Shown here: positions 44,901-55,060 of the stretch, piece by piece
Numbering within the stretch: position 1 is the first letter of the stretch
Layout of the letters: each line of letters starts with the position of its first letter
Assembly: GCA_038529265.1 (NCBI GenBank)
Contig: JBCBDX010000007.1
Coordinates: 1 to 64,000, forward strand
Reading direction: 5' to 3'
From: JBCBDX01 sp038529265
GTDB taxonomy: Bacteria; Pseudomonadota; Alphaproteobacteria; Rhizobiales; Rhizobiaceae
DNA length: 64,000 nt
Translations under genes and position numbers: made by a program
The notes under the pieces: generated by a model
Databases searched by the model: none
Told to the model about the DNA's origin: nothing
The model's input: only the letters and a program-made list of their open reading frames with translations

Positions 44901-47900
44901 CCAGGAAATACAAATCAACAACCCACGGGAATTCGCGCTTACGACCATTTTGTCAGCGCGATAAAGGAGCGCCGTTCGATCGATCCCACTGAACATGGGA
45001 AGGGGCGTCGCATGTATCTTGTATGCGCTTACCGCGGCATGGGCAAAGGCAGCTTCATGACCGCCATGATGAGCGATGCGGGCATGGTATCTTACATCAG
45101 TGCGCACAAGACTGCACGCAATGAACCGCCGGTCTACATTGGCGGCATCTTTATAAATCTGAGCTTCTCCAGTGAGATTGCTTCAGTTTTCGACATGCTT
45201 ATCCATTCCGTTGCCGAGTGCACTGGCTGGGTTCAATCTGACAAATCGCATCGTGACGATTACAAGGAACGGCGAGATAAACTACTAAACTCGATTTCCG
45301 ACCTTCCTCGGACGGGGAAGATCAAGCGTATTCTTAGAGAGTTTGATATCGCGTCAAGAGCGTTACCTGCGGGAATAGAAGGCGCGCCACGCATTCTGAT
45401 GTGCATCAACGCGGTGGATTTGCTGCACTTTTCACGCGGCTTGATCAAGAACCGTGAAATCGAAGAGATATTATCCTTCTTGACTGGTCCAGCGACGAAA
45501 GACTGTCTTTTTGACTTGGTCATGATCTCTGGTGAGCTCCGTGTTTCCGAGGTTCTGACCGGACGGGGTCTTAATACCCAAACCAAAATCGGCGAAGCGC
45601 AATTAGAAGAGCCCGAAAGACGGTTCAACGCCCCGCATTTGCAGTTTGTTCCGATTACCGCAGACGATATCGCCCTGCCGGGTGTTCATAATGTGCGTCA
45701 GCGCATGGCCCGCAGTGATCTTGATTTTCGCAACTGGCCGCTTTTTGCAAAGCCCGCGGGAAAAGGCGTATGCCGGGTTAGATTACGTCGCTCATATGAG
45801 GCAGATGCTCCCATCGAAGACGCAGCCGCGGAAGAAAAAGCGGGTCCAGCGGCACCATTCAATAGCGACGAAGTCTGTTACGTTCACTACACGCGGCCGG
45901 TCCGGCCAGAGACGCTGCTGATCGATAACTTTCGATGCTTGGCCTACTTCTTAATGCTAGGCGAGCTTGAGCGGGTGCTTGAAGAACCTTTTGTGTCCAT
46001 GGCGACGGAGTTGCTTGAGGCAACGCCCGGCAAACTCGATACGCCAACTGCTGCTGCTCAAAAAGCTAATCGTCACCCACGCTTGGGGTGGGGCGAGAGA
46101 GATACTGTTTGGAAGAGTGAATTTTCTAGTTCGCTATTGAGGCAAATATGGCGCTCAAAACGCAATGACCGTGATCGTGTGGTTGATGCATGGATATGCC
46201 AGCTATTTGAGAACTTACAAAAAAACGATTGGCGCTGGTTTAATGCGCCACAGGAGTTCATCGATAAATTCAAGGCAAGCGAAAAAAGTTTAAAGAGTCT
46301 ATATGCCGCTGAACCCTCAACACTTAGCGAAAGACTTGCGAACTTATTTTTGAGCTCTCGCTACGTAGTTGCCCGCAGCCAAATAAATGATGCGAAACGC
46401 GAAAGTGATTCCAGGCCCGACTGGGGGCGTACTGCCCGCGAGTGGCAAGAGGTACGCGTCACTCTTCGCGATAACCGATTTTGCATGACTATATTGTTTG
46501 CGGCTGCAGAGCGCATGGCGCTACACGCACGCACGGTACGCGATGGCTTCCTGACCGCTGAGAGTTTTTTGACCACCACAATCGACCGCGTGAAAATCGT
46601 CTCTGGAGACAAGCGGGAGCAGGTAGTAATTTCAGCGGTACTCGATTCCTACGAGGCTTACCACAAAGTTGGAAGCCCCAGCGATGACTTAAATCTGCAT
46701 TTGTTATTGCTACGCCACATGGCCGTAATAGGCGCTCCCGTTAGCGCCGATGTTCTCGTGCTTGCTCCTGAAGTGCGTCGCTATTTTGAAAAGCTCTACA
46801 GCGGACACGAGAGGTCGCGTGAACTTCGCGTTGTTGAAGCATTGACTGAATTGGCCGATCGCGGCTTGGTTTTTGAGCTCGCGGAACATCCGCGGATCAG
46901 CAGGACCCGCAAAGACATGCAAGAACTAATCGACGACGCGAAAGACAACAAGGAAAAGAGACAGCGTCATAGCGAATACCTGCATGGGACCAAAGGTGGT
47001 GGGCAAGCAACCGATCAGCGCAGATATGCATTGCACCGTGCCATGCAACGGCACGTCATAAAAAAGATGGGTAGCGGCCCTCGTGACACGATGGAGATGA
47101 ACCAGTTCGCTCCATCTATCTTCGCGTCCATGCCAGCAGACTTGCCTCGATTGAACCGTGAATCATATGATTTTCTGAACACGTTAGTGGAGCACTTTTC
47201 CGAATATCCAGACTATTCCAATGCTGTTCCGGGTCCACAGAATTGGCATCAGCGGTCGGCTCCCATTAACACGCGGGTGCAGGCGTTGCGTGCCGCGCTG
47301 TCGATCATACGCTCCACCTTCTCCATTGCCGTGGTTTCGCGTTTTGAAGATTATGCGGAAGATGATCACAACGCGGCACTGACACAGCGCGGCTACTTCG
47401 GCAAATACCGCGTTCAGGTGCGTTGGATCATTCGCAAGGCCTTCGAGCTTTTGTACGATGAGTCAAAGGATGACAAAAACTATATCGCTGGCCGTGAAGA
47501 CTTTAAACACATCAATGCGCTTTACATCGATGAGATCGTTTGGCTCTATAACGAGTGCGGGCTGGTAAACTATGTGCAGGGCAATTTGAACGATGCCAAC
47601 GCGCTTCTTCTACAGGCCATAACGCTTAACCGTCGTGTTGAAGGCGAGGTGCCAGGTGGACCTCAGTACAATCGCATTGCATTGAATCTAGCGCTCGTTT
47701 CGCTTGAACGGGGACGTATTGATCGTGCTCGCGACATGTTTAATTCGATACGTAGGACGGAAACCCAGAACAATCGCATGCCTGGTCGCATATACTACAT
47801 TGCGACGGGCTATCTGGGCCTTGTTCATCACATCTTGGGCGAGAGAGAAGTTGCCGCTGCACACTATAAGCAGGCGATATCCGTGCTTCGGCGATACGCG

Positions 47901-48458
47901 GACAGCCGTGCCTGTGCAATTTTCCTGCGTCACGCCGGAGACTTGCAGCGCTCGCTGAAGGACTATGATCAATCCGAGCGTATGCTTCTGGAGGCCCAAT
48001 CGTTTGCCCATGCTGGCGGGCATCAAGACGTCGAACAAAGATGCGCATTGTCTCTGGTTCGTTGGAAACATGAAAAGGAGCGCGATTCTGGGCAACGTCC
48101 TGATATTCGATCTTTGATCATCGAGTTGAATACGATCGCAGACTATGCGCGGCGTATGGAAATGCCATCGCTGTCATGTGACGTTATGGTCGCGCACGCT
48201 GAAATGCTCATTGAAGATGGTGAAAGCAGCCAGTCCGGTCGGTTGATGTCACGAGCCATGACGCTTTCAAAGCGAAACGGGATGACACTTCGTCTAACGA
48301 CAGCTCTTGTACGCTATGCGCATGTCTTGGCCTTACGCGGTCTCAAACCGCAGTCAAACAGGTTGCTGTTTTACGCACTCGACATGGCTAAACGTTCGCG
48401 TAACCAACTGGAAATCAAAGCGATCAATAGTGTGTTTGCGTTTTTGCATCGTAACTAG
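41925..48458 (+). CDS. Giant SIR2-like / STAND-like NTPase / TPR protein (probable antiphage defence)
   Basis: 2177 residues from ATG 41925 (AAGGGGG upstream). The N-terminal domain is SIR2-like: NAD-binding VAFLGSGVPMAYG at 53-65, TLNYDFE with N497, HLHG with catalytic-type H576, and GLGMREAD at 623-630. A charged helical stretch follows (about 706-775). A P-loop NTPase occupies roughly 1000-1250: AYRGMGKGSF with K1041, and ILMCINAVDLL with D1165 as Walker B-like strand. The long C-terminal part is helical, and from about 1870 to 2170 has TPR-like pairs (ALLLQAITLNRRVEGEVPGG, AAAHYKQAISVLRRYADSR, SLKDYDQSERMLLEAQSFA). This sensor-NTPase-effector order matches SIR2-STAND defence proteins such as Avs5, which deplete NAD after sensing phage. 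No partner gene is present. Role is inferred. Confidence 0.8.
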   Translation: MGQTRASIFDAEKQELGRWPYTRYRVDETLDDDLISDRARQLLYQSIAREDLVAFLGSGVPMAYGRTSWNDWLKLQFSQIHELASLLLKCAERSIECIGQQVRKLRKLREDEPDEQHNVLYAYLLTKHDEISFQGEAIKRLYKTFSAMRPDDPDSSDDFADKEAQIVFEIAEQLQTLLLESIQLFVDPDNFEKVHLRQNPGFNSQLPHARGPESAFSSWYTRIFEEKKKKALFKNQRISLAKYYWSIRELSKFLKRPRARLSISDYAKVLLVDETSHAEQLLIEGLEGREDASDQLATAFKACVAGIERNRLGRQIDGIRDDPDRYWSLAFFNNSYLLQMVKKLLKNKGLSGELKEVLREIQSQLETNKKPKTGPMSEVEREIVSPPHRFVLKLMLEVADDPSAILGLGKGDLEDNPVLKGLINELITAAKEARYGRDPKIKMSSILASTFGKETESEFAPINRDSFLARSSIMDMTLDPLDKLVIGLGVRRFLTLNYDFEVERYFEDRGYAKFSEDPDAPLPSDDVIGQLVRRPNRVDGFGGVLRDETFRRERSNELVNFAVEAATADASIFHLHGRATRRADLVIKERDYMNLYLRDDEHREAVDESIRLTFSANTMLFAGLGMREADVLRPLRQFMSDKDRDRAGTAVVLMPGFASPAQRRQEAGLHYLRYGVHTIHFGDAWRTLTGNNDLVRIPWAHMAVSLLGELRKAEERAKKAAKKLLELENKPTPANPEEVNKLDFAIQEATEDWDKETRRSKAKALTKLRETLGFTAVREVQGGETKEVKYPVFDLLLRQNLGQSPQKEFEKHAGNYETQAVDIFKEAIGPAKGAKKKGKENEHLPIFSTVKPSSRHFERHRERTAAYLDFEIKMLRHLVGWCSAELPKSPEEAQHEVKARLTAIDGVNNSLTTALLTLALEYLRLEKNDWAANWQKSPPERLPRFREIGGYWPQETSAATEGQIKLPKLYVRHELLNTISPMPERPKSRLYDPGNTNQQPTGIRAYDHFVSAIKERRSIDPTEHGKGRRMYLVCAYRGMGKGSFMTAMMSDAGMVSYISAHKTARNEPPVYIGGIFINLSFSSEIASVFDMLIHSVAECTGWVQSDKSHRDDYKERRDKLLNSISDLPRTGKIKRILREFDIASRALPAGIEGAPRILMCINAVDLLHFSRGLIKNREIEEILSFLTGPATKDCLFDLVMISGELRVSEVLTGRGLNTQTKIGEAQLEEPERRFNAPHLQFVPITADDIALPGVHNVRQRMARSDLDFRNWPLFAKPAGKGVCRVRLRRSYEADAPIEDAAAEEKAGPAAPFNSDEVCYVHYTRPVRPETLLIDNFRCLAYFLMLGELERVLEEPFVSMATELLEATPGKLDTPTAAAQKANRHPRLGWGERDTVWKSEFSSSLLRQIWRSKRNDRDRVVDAWICQLFENLQKNDWRWFNAPQEFIDKFKASEKSLKSLYAAEPSTLSERLANLFLSSRYVVARSQINDAKRESDSRPDWGRTAREWQEVRVTLRDNRFCMTILFAAAERMALHARTVRDGFLTAESFLTTTIDRVKIVSGDKREQVVISAVLDSYEAYHKVGSPSDDLNLHLLLLRHMAVIGAPVSADVLVLAPEVRRYFEKLYSGHERSRELRVVEALTELADRGLVFELAEHPRISRTRKDMQELIDDAKDNKEKRQRHSEYLHGTKGGGQATDQRRYALHRAMQRHVIKKMGSGPRDTMEMNQFAPSIFASMPADLPRLNRESYDFLNTLVEHFSEYPDYSNAVPGPQNWHQRSAPINTRVQALRAALSIIRSTFSIAVVSRFEDYAEDDHNAALTQRGYFGKYRVQVRWIIRKAFELLYDESKDDKNYIAGREDFKHINALYIDEIVWLYNECGLVNYVQGNLNDANALLLQAITLNRRVEGEVPGGPQYNRIALNLALVSLERGRIDRARDMFNSIRRTETQNNRMPGRIYYIATGYLGLVHHILGEREVAAAHYKQAISVLRRYADSRACAIFLRHAGDLQRSLKDYDQSERMLLEAQSFAHAGGHQDVEQRCALSLVRWKHEKERDSGQRPDIRSLIIELNTIADYARRMEMPSLSCDVMVAHAEMLIEDGESSQSGRLMSRAMTLSKRNGMTLRLTTALVRYAHVLALRGLKPQSNRLLFYALDMAKRSRNQLEIKAINSVFAFLHRN

Positions 48459-48479
48459 AAATACAAACAGGAAGCCCCA

Positions 48480-49247
48480 TCAAGGGTTCTGCTCGACGAT
48501 GTGGACTGCGGTACCCCATTCGGCGCAGCGCTGCGATAGATCGCCGGGCATCTGTCTATCGATAAAGACAGCGTCAATGTCGGCAAGAGACGCAATACGG
48601 ACCGGCGCCGTACGTTCAAATTTTGAACTATCGGTTGCCAAAAACACGCCGCGCGCATGACGAATGATCGATTTTGAGACGCCGACTTCACGCAAATCAA
48701 AGTCAAGCATATCGCCATCGTCATCCAGAGCAGATGCGCCAATGATGGCGATGTCGACTTTAAACTGCTCAATCATTTGCGTTGCCAGATCGCCAACGAG
48801 ACCGCCGTCACTTCGGCGCAATGTACCGCCTGAAACCATGACTTCGCAGCTGGGATTGCCCGCCAGAATGTTGGCAACATTCATGTTATTGGTCACGACC
48901 GTCAGGTTTTCGTGATCGAGCAGTGCGCGTGCCACGGCCTCTGTTGTGGTGCCGATGTTGATGAAGAGGGACGTGTTGGATGGAATGTGCTCGGCGACAA
49001 GCTTGCCAATGCGCTCTTTTTCAGGCGCATTCAACCCACGCCGCTCATCATATTCGATATTGGTAATGCCACCGCGAAGCATTGCTCCGCCATGCACACG
49101 GCTGACCCTGCCTTCCTGTTCCAGTTCGGTAAGGTCGCGGCGAACTGTTTGAACGGTAACGCCAAAGCGATCGGCAAGATAGTCGACTGTCGCTTTCCCT
49201 TCCGCGCGGAGGAGGGACAGAATATCATTTTTTCGGAGTGTGGCCAC
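48480..49247 (-). CDS. glpR: DeoR-family repressor GlpR
   Basis: A 255-residue DeoR-type regulator. The helix-turn-helix is near the start (ATVDYLADRFGVTVQTVRRD, residues about 19-38, followed by the DeoR signature RVSRVHGGA). The C-terminal sugar-phosphate domain has INIGTTTEAVARALL, VTNNMNVANIL, VSGGTLRRSDGGLVG and the effector-binding LATDSSKFER. Divergent placement from glpD and the glycerol ABC genes identifies it as GlpR, which should respond to glycerol 3-phosphate. Its 3' end lies 21 bases from the end of the giant SIR2-STAND gene. Confidence 0.9.
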   Translation of the reverse strand: MATLRKNDILSLLRAEGKATVDYLADRFGVTVQTVRRDLTELEQEGRVSRVHGGAMLRGGITNIEYDERRGLNAPEKERIGKLVAEHIPSNTSLFINIGTTTEAVARALLDHENLTVVTNNMNVANILAGNPSCEVMVSGGTLRRSDGGLVGDLATQMIEQFKVDIAIIGASALDDDGDMLDFDLREVGVSKSIIRHARGVFLATDSSKFERTAPVRIASLADIDAVFIDRQMPGDLSQRCAEWGTAVHIVEQNP

Positions 49248-49255
49248 TCATTCCT

Positions 49256-49448
49256 CTTTCGTTTTGCCGCGCAAATTATCGTTTCGGAGCCACTTGTCCA
49301 CATTGCGCTGCCGAAAGCGTTAAAATGATCACCTTGCTGACGGTCAACGTCAAAGCGCTTTGAAAAGCGCATTTACGAACATTTATAATCGTTTATACGG
49401 ATAGATATCTTTTGTGCGACGCAAAACGAAAAAAAACGATACGAATAT
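49256..49448. promoter_or_regulatory. glpR-glpD intergenic control region with probable operators
   Basis: The divergent control region has repeated DeoR-type boxes: TTTCGTTTT at 49257-49265, ATCGTTTCGG at 49278-49287, AATCGTTT at 49387-49394, and AAAACGAA, AAAACGAT with a further ACGAA at 49423-49445 in opposite orientation. In addition GCGCTTTGAAAAGCGC (49355-49370) is a perfect inverted repeat with a two-base centre. GlpR is the likely ligand of at least the TTTCGTT-type boxes. No single -35/-10 pair is certain. Confidence 0.5.
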
Positions 49449-49498
49449 GGTTGCATTAGTGTTCGCCCACTGGCACCGTAAGTTTGGGAGGAAGAGGT

Positions 49499-51103
49499 TT
49501 GTCGCATTTACACGCTGACAGGGTGCTGGATGTGTTCGTCATTGGTGGCGGCATAAACGGGTGCGGTATTGCGCGCGATGCCACGGGTCGCGGTTTAACG
49601 GTTGCGCTCGCTGAGATGAATGATCTCGCGTCTGCCACATCATCTGCCTCCACCAAGTTGTTTCATGGCGGTCTTCGTTATCTGGAGTATTTCGAGTTTC
49701 GCCTTGTGCGCGAAGCACTGATCGAGCGCGAAGTGCTGCTTAAGGCAATGCCGCATATTTCTTGGCCGATGCGTTTTGTTTTGCCGTTTCATAAAGACAT
49801 GCGCTTTGAAAGCGATACGCCAACCTCGAGGCTTCTTTCAATTATCATGCCTTGGATGAAAGGGCGCCGCCCAGCTTGGCTTATCCGCCTCGGTCTGTTC
49901 CTTTACGACAATCTGGGTGGCCGCAAACTGTTGCCGGGTACGAAAACCCTAAATTTGCGCGACACACCCGAAGGCGTTCCTTTGCAGTCGAGCTTTAAAA
50001 CGGCGTACGAGTATTCTGACTGCTGGATTGAAGACTCCAGGTTGGTCGCGCTTAATGCGCGCGATGCGCACGACCGTGGCGCTGTTATCATGACGCGCAC
50101 CAAGGTTGTTTCAGCGGAACGCCGTGACGGCATCTGGGCGATCACGACTGAGGACATGGCAACCGGTGAGCGGGCACAATGGCATGCGCGCAGTCTTGTG
50201 AACGCAGGTGGACCATGGGTTGAAAATGTGGTGCGCGGTGTCACCCGTATCAACTCGGCAGAAGGTGTGCGTTTGGTTCGCGGCTCGCACATTGTGACCC
50301 ACAAGCTCTTTGATCATGACAAGTGCTATTTTTTTCAGGGCACTGATGGTCGGATCATATTCGCGATCCCGTACGAAACGGACTTTACGCTCATTGGCAC
50401 AACAGATGCTGAGCACGAGAATCTCGCGGAGAAACCCGTTTGTACAGATGAAGAGCGCGACTACCTGCTTGCATTTGCCTCAGACTATTTTGCAAAACCG
50501 GTAACGGCCGATGACATCGTCTGGACCTATTCCGGCGTACGCCCACTTTACGATGATGGGGCATCATCTGCGACCGCCGCAACCCGTGATTATGTCTTGT
50601 CGCTCGACACCAATGGTGGCGCGCCAGTTCTCAACGTTTTTGGTGGGAAAATCACGACTTACCGCAGGTTGGCTGAAAGTGCAGTTGAGAAGCTACAGCC
50701 GCTATTGGGCAACGACCGTGAAACATGGACTGCAGATCCACCGCTCGCAGGTGGCGACTTCGCGGTAGGCGCCTTTGATAAGCTTGTGGACGGTTTGGCG
50801 GAAAATACGCCGTGGCTGCAAAAAGCGGTCGTTCGCCGTTTGGTGAGAGCCTATGGCACCGAAGCGGCCATCATTATCGGTGACGCGACGAGCGAAATAG
50901 ACCTGGGAACCCATTTTGGCGCGGGCCTTTATCAAGCTGAAGTCGATTGGTTGATGCAGCACGAGTTTGCTCAAACAGCGGAAGACGTTTTGTGGCGGCG
51001 CACGAAACTCGGGCTGCGCTTTGATGACAAAGCGACGGCAAAATTGAATTCTTGGATGGCCAAAAACAATCCGCCCCAGAACAATAGCTTGGCGGCTGAA
51101 TAG
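49499..51103 (+). CDS. glpD: Glycerol-3-phosphate dehydrogenase GlpD
   Basis: A 534-residue FAD-dependent, membrane-associated glycerol-3-phosphate dehydrogenase that feeds electrons to the quinone pool and yields dihydroxyacetone phosphate. The FAD-binding loop is DVFVIGGGINGCGIARDATG, followed by SATSSASTKLFHGGLRYLE, and later TYSGVRPLYDDG and NVFGGKITTYRRLAE. I use TTG 49499, because GGGAGGA sits immediately upstream; the TTG at 49484 would place that site inside the gene. It leads the glycerol operon. Confidence 0.93.
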   Translation: MSHLHADRVLDVFVIGGGINGCGIARDATGRGLTVALAEMNDLASATSSASTKLFHGGLRYLEYFEFRLVREALIEREVLLKAMPHISWPMRFVLPFHKDMRFESDTPTSRLLSIIMPWMKGRRPAWLIRLGLFLYDNLGGRKLLPGTKTLNLRDTPEGVPLQSSFKTAYEYSDCWIEDSRLVALNARDAHDRGAVIMTRTKVVSAERRDGIWAITTEDMATGERAQWHARSLVNAGGPWVENVVRGVTRINSAEGVRLVRGSHIVTHKLFDHDKCYFFQGTDGRIIFAIPYETDFTLIGTTDAEHENLAEKPVCTDEERDYLLAFASDYFAKPVTADDIVWTYSGVRPLYDDGASSATAATRDYVLSLDTNGGAPVLNVFGGKITTYRRLAESAVEKLQPLLGNDRETWTADPPLAGGDFAVGAFDKLVDGLAENTPWLQKAVVRRLVRAYGTEAAIIIGDATSEIDLGTHFGAGLYQAEVDWLMQHEFAQTAEDVLWRRTKLGLRFDDKATAKLNSWMAKNNPPQNNSLAAE

Positions 51104-51123
51104 GCGATTTCGGGAGTAGAGGT

Positions 51124-52212
51124 ATGACACTAGAACTTAAAAATGTCAGCAAGGTTGTTGCCGGTCAAACCCACATATTCCCAACCGACCTAACACTTCA
51201 AAAGGGCACAATGAATGTCCTGCTCGGTCCAACGCTTTCAGGAAAAACATCGTTGATGCGTTTGATGGCGGGGTTGGACAAACCGACTACCGGCGCCGTC
51301 CATTGGGAGGGTAAAGACGTTACCGGTATGCGTGTTCAGGATCGCGAAGTTGCGATGGTCTACCAGCAGTTCATCAACTACCCATCGATGACCGTCTATG
51401 AAAATATTGCGTCGCCTATGCGGATTGGCGGTAGAAGTGCCAACGACATAGATACCGCGGTGCGCAAAGCTGCTGATTTGATGAAGCTGTCACCTATGCT
51501 CGATCGAAAGCCGCTGGAACTCTCAGGTGGTCAGCAGCAACGCTGCGCACTGGCGCGAGCTCTGGTAAAAAATGCCGGACTGGTTCTACTCGATGAACCG
51601 CTGGCAAACCTCGATTACAAGCTGCGCGAAGAGCTTCGGATCGAGATTCCCAAGATTTTTGAGGAGGCGGGCTCAATATTCGTTTACGCGACTACAGAGC
51701 CGGAAGAAGCGCTTTTGCTAGGCGGTAACACCGCCACGCTGTGGGAAGGGCGGTTGACACAATTCGGACCAACGCCGACGATTTATCGAAATCCGGTTGA
51801 TGCGACGACGGCGCGGGTTTTCTCCGATCCGCCCATGAACTTTTTGCAGATTTCCAAAGTCGGCAACAAAATCATGTTTGGCGATGGCCAGTCATGCATT
51901 GCTGCCGGACAACTCGCAACTTTGGCAGATGGCAGATACACAGCCGGTTTCCGTCCCAACCATGTTGAACTGGAAAAGCATGCTGCCGAAGCTATGGAGT
52001 TTTCCGGCCAGATTGCGGTGACCGAGATTACGGGTTCCGAGACATTTGTGCACATGGATCATCATGGCGACCGTTGGGTTGGCGTTGTTCATGGCGTGCG
52101 CGATCTGGAAATCGGAAGCACCATCAATGTCTTTCTTGATCCGGCACATGTCTATGTCTTTGGCGAAACCGGCGAGCTCGTAGCGGCCGCATCCTATGCA
52201 GAGGCGGCGTAA
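51124..52212 (+). CDS. glpS: Glycerol ABC transporter ATPase GlpS
   Basis: A 362-residue CUT1-type ATPase with a C-terminal OB/TOBE regulatory domain. Walker A is LLGPTLSGKTSLMRLMAGL, the signature is LSGGQQQRCALARAL at 133, and Walker B is LVLLDEPLANLD. The switch (H-loop) histidine is missing: the motif at 190 reads TTEPEEAL in place of THDxxEA. The order glpD-S-T-P-Q-U-V is that of the rhizobial glycerol transporter. Together with GlpT it would make an ATPase heterodimer. Confidence 0.9.
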   Translation: MTLELKNVSKVVAGQTHIFPTDLTLQKGTMNVLLGPTLSGKTSLMRLMAGLDKPTTGAVHWEGKDVTGMRVQDREVAMVYQQFINYPSMTVYENIASPMRIGGRSANDIDTAVRKAADLMKLSPMLDRKPLELSGGQQQRCALARALVKNAGLVLLDEPLANLDYKLREELRIEIPKIFEEAGSIFVYATTEPEEALLLGGNTATLWEGRLTQFGPTPTIYRNPVDATTARVFSDPPMNFLQISKVGNKIMFGDGQSCIAAGQLATLADGRYTAGFRPNHVELEKHAAEAMEFSGQIAVTEITGSETFVHMDHHGDRWVGVVHGVRDLEIGSTINVFLDPAHVYVFGETGELVAAASYAEAA

Positions 52213-52221
52213 GGCGAAGCA

Positions 52222-53297
52222 ATGGCACAAATTCAACTCTCCAAACTTGCGCATAGTTACCTGCCATCACCAAAGGGCGACGAAGATTTTGCTCTGAAAG
52301 AGATCGACCACATCTGGGCCGATGGGGAAGCCTATGCGCTTCTTGGGCCATCCGGTTGCGGCAAGACCACATTGCTCAATATCATCTCCGGGTTACTGGA
52401 ACCGTCGCAAGGTTCGATCCTGTTTAACGGCGAGGACGTGACACACGCGGCAACGACAGAGCGAAACATCGCGCAGGTTTTCCAGTTTCCAGTCGTGTAC
52501 GATACAATGACGGTTCGGGAAAATCTGGCGTTCCCGTTGAAGAACCGCGGTGCCGATAGCGCCTATATCGCGAAACGCGTTGATGAGATCGCAAAAATGA
52601 TCGGTATGGAAGAGGCACTCAACCGAAAGGCGCGTGGGCTCACGGCTGATGCAAAACAAAAGATTTCATTGGGCCGCGGCATGGTCCGCGAGGACGTAAA
52701 CGCGATCCTTTTTGATGAGCCTCTGACTGTCATCGATCCGCACATGAAATGGGCGCTGCGCACACAGTTGAAATCGCTGCACCGCGAATTTGGTCACACG
52801 ATGATTTATGTGACCCACGACCAGACAGAGGCCCTAACGTTCGCTGACAAGGTGGTGGTGATGTATGATGGGCGCGTCGTTCAAATCGGTACGCCGCAAC
52901 AATTGTTTGAAGCGCCCGAGCACACGTTTGTCGGTTACTTCATTGGGTCGCCTGGTATGAATGTTATTCCTGCCAAGGTCGATGGTAATCAGGCTTATAT
53001 AGAGGGCACTAGCATTGAACTCGGCTGTTCCTACAAGAACCTGAATGGCAATGTTGAGATTGGGGTGCGACCTGAGTTTGCGACTTTGTCGTCAAAAGAC
53101 GGCTTGCCCGTAAATGTAAGGCGCATCGAGGATGTTGGCAGACATCGCATCGTACGCGCCGATTTCTTCGGCAATGACATCAATATCGTTGTGCCGGAGG
53201 GGATGCCGGTGGACAGTGATATGAACCGCGTCGCTTTCGAGCCTGATCGCGTGAATGTCTACGCCAATGACTGGCGCGTACGCGGGGAGGCGGCGTG

Positions 53298-53298
<1 letters not shown>
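52222..53298 (+). CDS. glpT: Glycerol ABC transporter ATPase GlpT
   Basis: A 358-residue ATPase with LLGPSGCGKTTLLNIISGLL as Walker A and AILFDEPLTVIDPHM as Walker B, and the H-loop intact (YVTHDQTEAL, H199). Its signature motif is not LSGGQ but LTADAKQKISLGRG at 140, so it cannot complete the partner's ATP site normally. The C-terminal domain carries the TOBE fold. It begins nine bases after glpS. Not to be confused with the enteric glycerol-3-phosphate antiporter of the same symbol. Confidence 0.9.
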
Positions 53299-54169
<871 letters not shown>

Positions 54170-54170
<1 letters not shown>

Positions 54171-55042
54171 TGGCTGCCGATACAACAATTGCGACCAGCG
54201 GCGTCATCGCCAAAACGCAGAGCAAGTCGCGCTCGACACCGCTCATAAGATCAAATGTCGTGGTGATGGGCCTCTATCTGCTTTTTTTGATGCTGCCGAT
54301 CTATTGGCTCGTGAATATGAGCTTGAAAACCAATGCTGAAATTCTCGGAGGCTTTTCGCTCTATCCGCAAGACTTAACGTTCCAGAATTATGTGACGATC
54401 CTGACCGATCCGAGCTGGTACATGGGATACGTCAATTCGCTGATCTATGTGGTGATGAACACCATTATTTCTTTGGCGGTTGCCCTGCCAGCGGCCTATG
54501 CGTTTTCGCGCTATAGCTTCCTTGGCGACAAACATCTTTTCTTTTGGCTCTTGACCAACCGGATGGCGCCTCCGGCGGTTTTCGTTTTGCCTTTCTTCCA
54601 GCTTTATTCGTCCGTCGGTCTGTTCGATACGCACATCGCTGTGGCGCTGGCACATTGTCTCTTCAATGTGCCGCTCGCCGTTTGGATCCTCGAAGGCTTT
54701 ATGCGCGGCGTGCCCAAAGAGATTGACGAAACCGCCTATATTGATGGCTATTCGTTCCCGCGTTTCTTCGTGAAAATCTTCATGCCGCTGATTGCATCGG
54801 GCATCGGTGTGGCCGCTTTCTTCTGCTTCATGTTTTCATGGGTCGAACTTTTGATCGCACGCACGCTGACGTCTGTTGATGCCAAGTCCATCGGTGCAAC
54901 CATGACGCGGACAGTTTCCGCATCTGGCCTTGATTGGGGCGTGCTGGCCGCTGCCGGTGTGCTGACGATCATTCCCGGCGCGCTCGTGATCTATTTTGTC
55001 CGCAACTACATCGCCAAGGGCTTTGCCCTCGGGCGCGTGTAA
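54170..55042 (+). CDS. glpQ: Glycerol ABC transporter permease GlpQ
   Basis: A 290-residue MalG/UgpE-type permease. The EAA motif is PKEIDETAYIDGYSFPRFFV near residue 182. ATG 54170 overlaps the glpP stop by one base (TAATG); the frame extends upstream but only inside glpP. The N-terminal 20 residues are a hydrophilic cytoplasmic leader before the first helix. The symbol follows the rhizobial transporter nomenclature and does not mean the periplasmic phosphodiesterase. Confidence 0.9.
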
Positions 55043-55060
55043 TCGGGGGAGGCAACCGAC

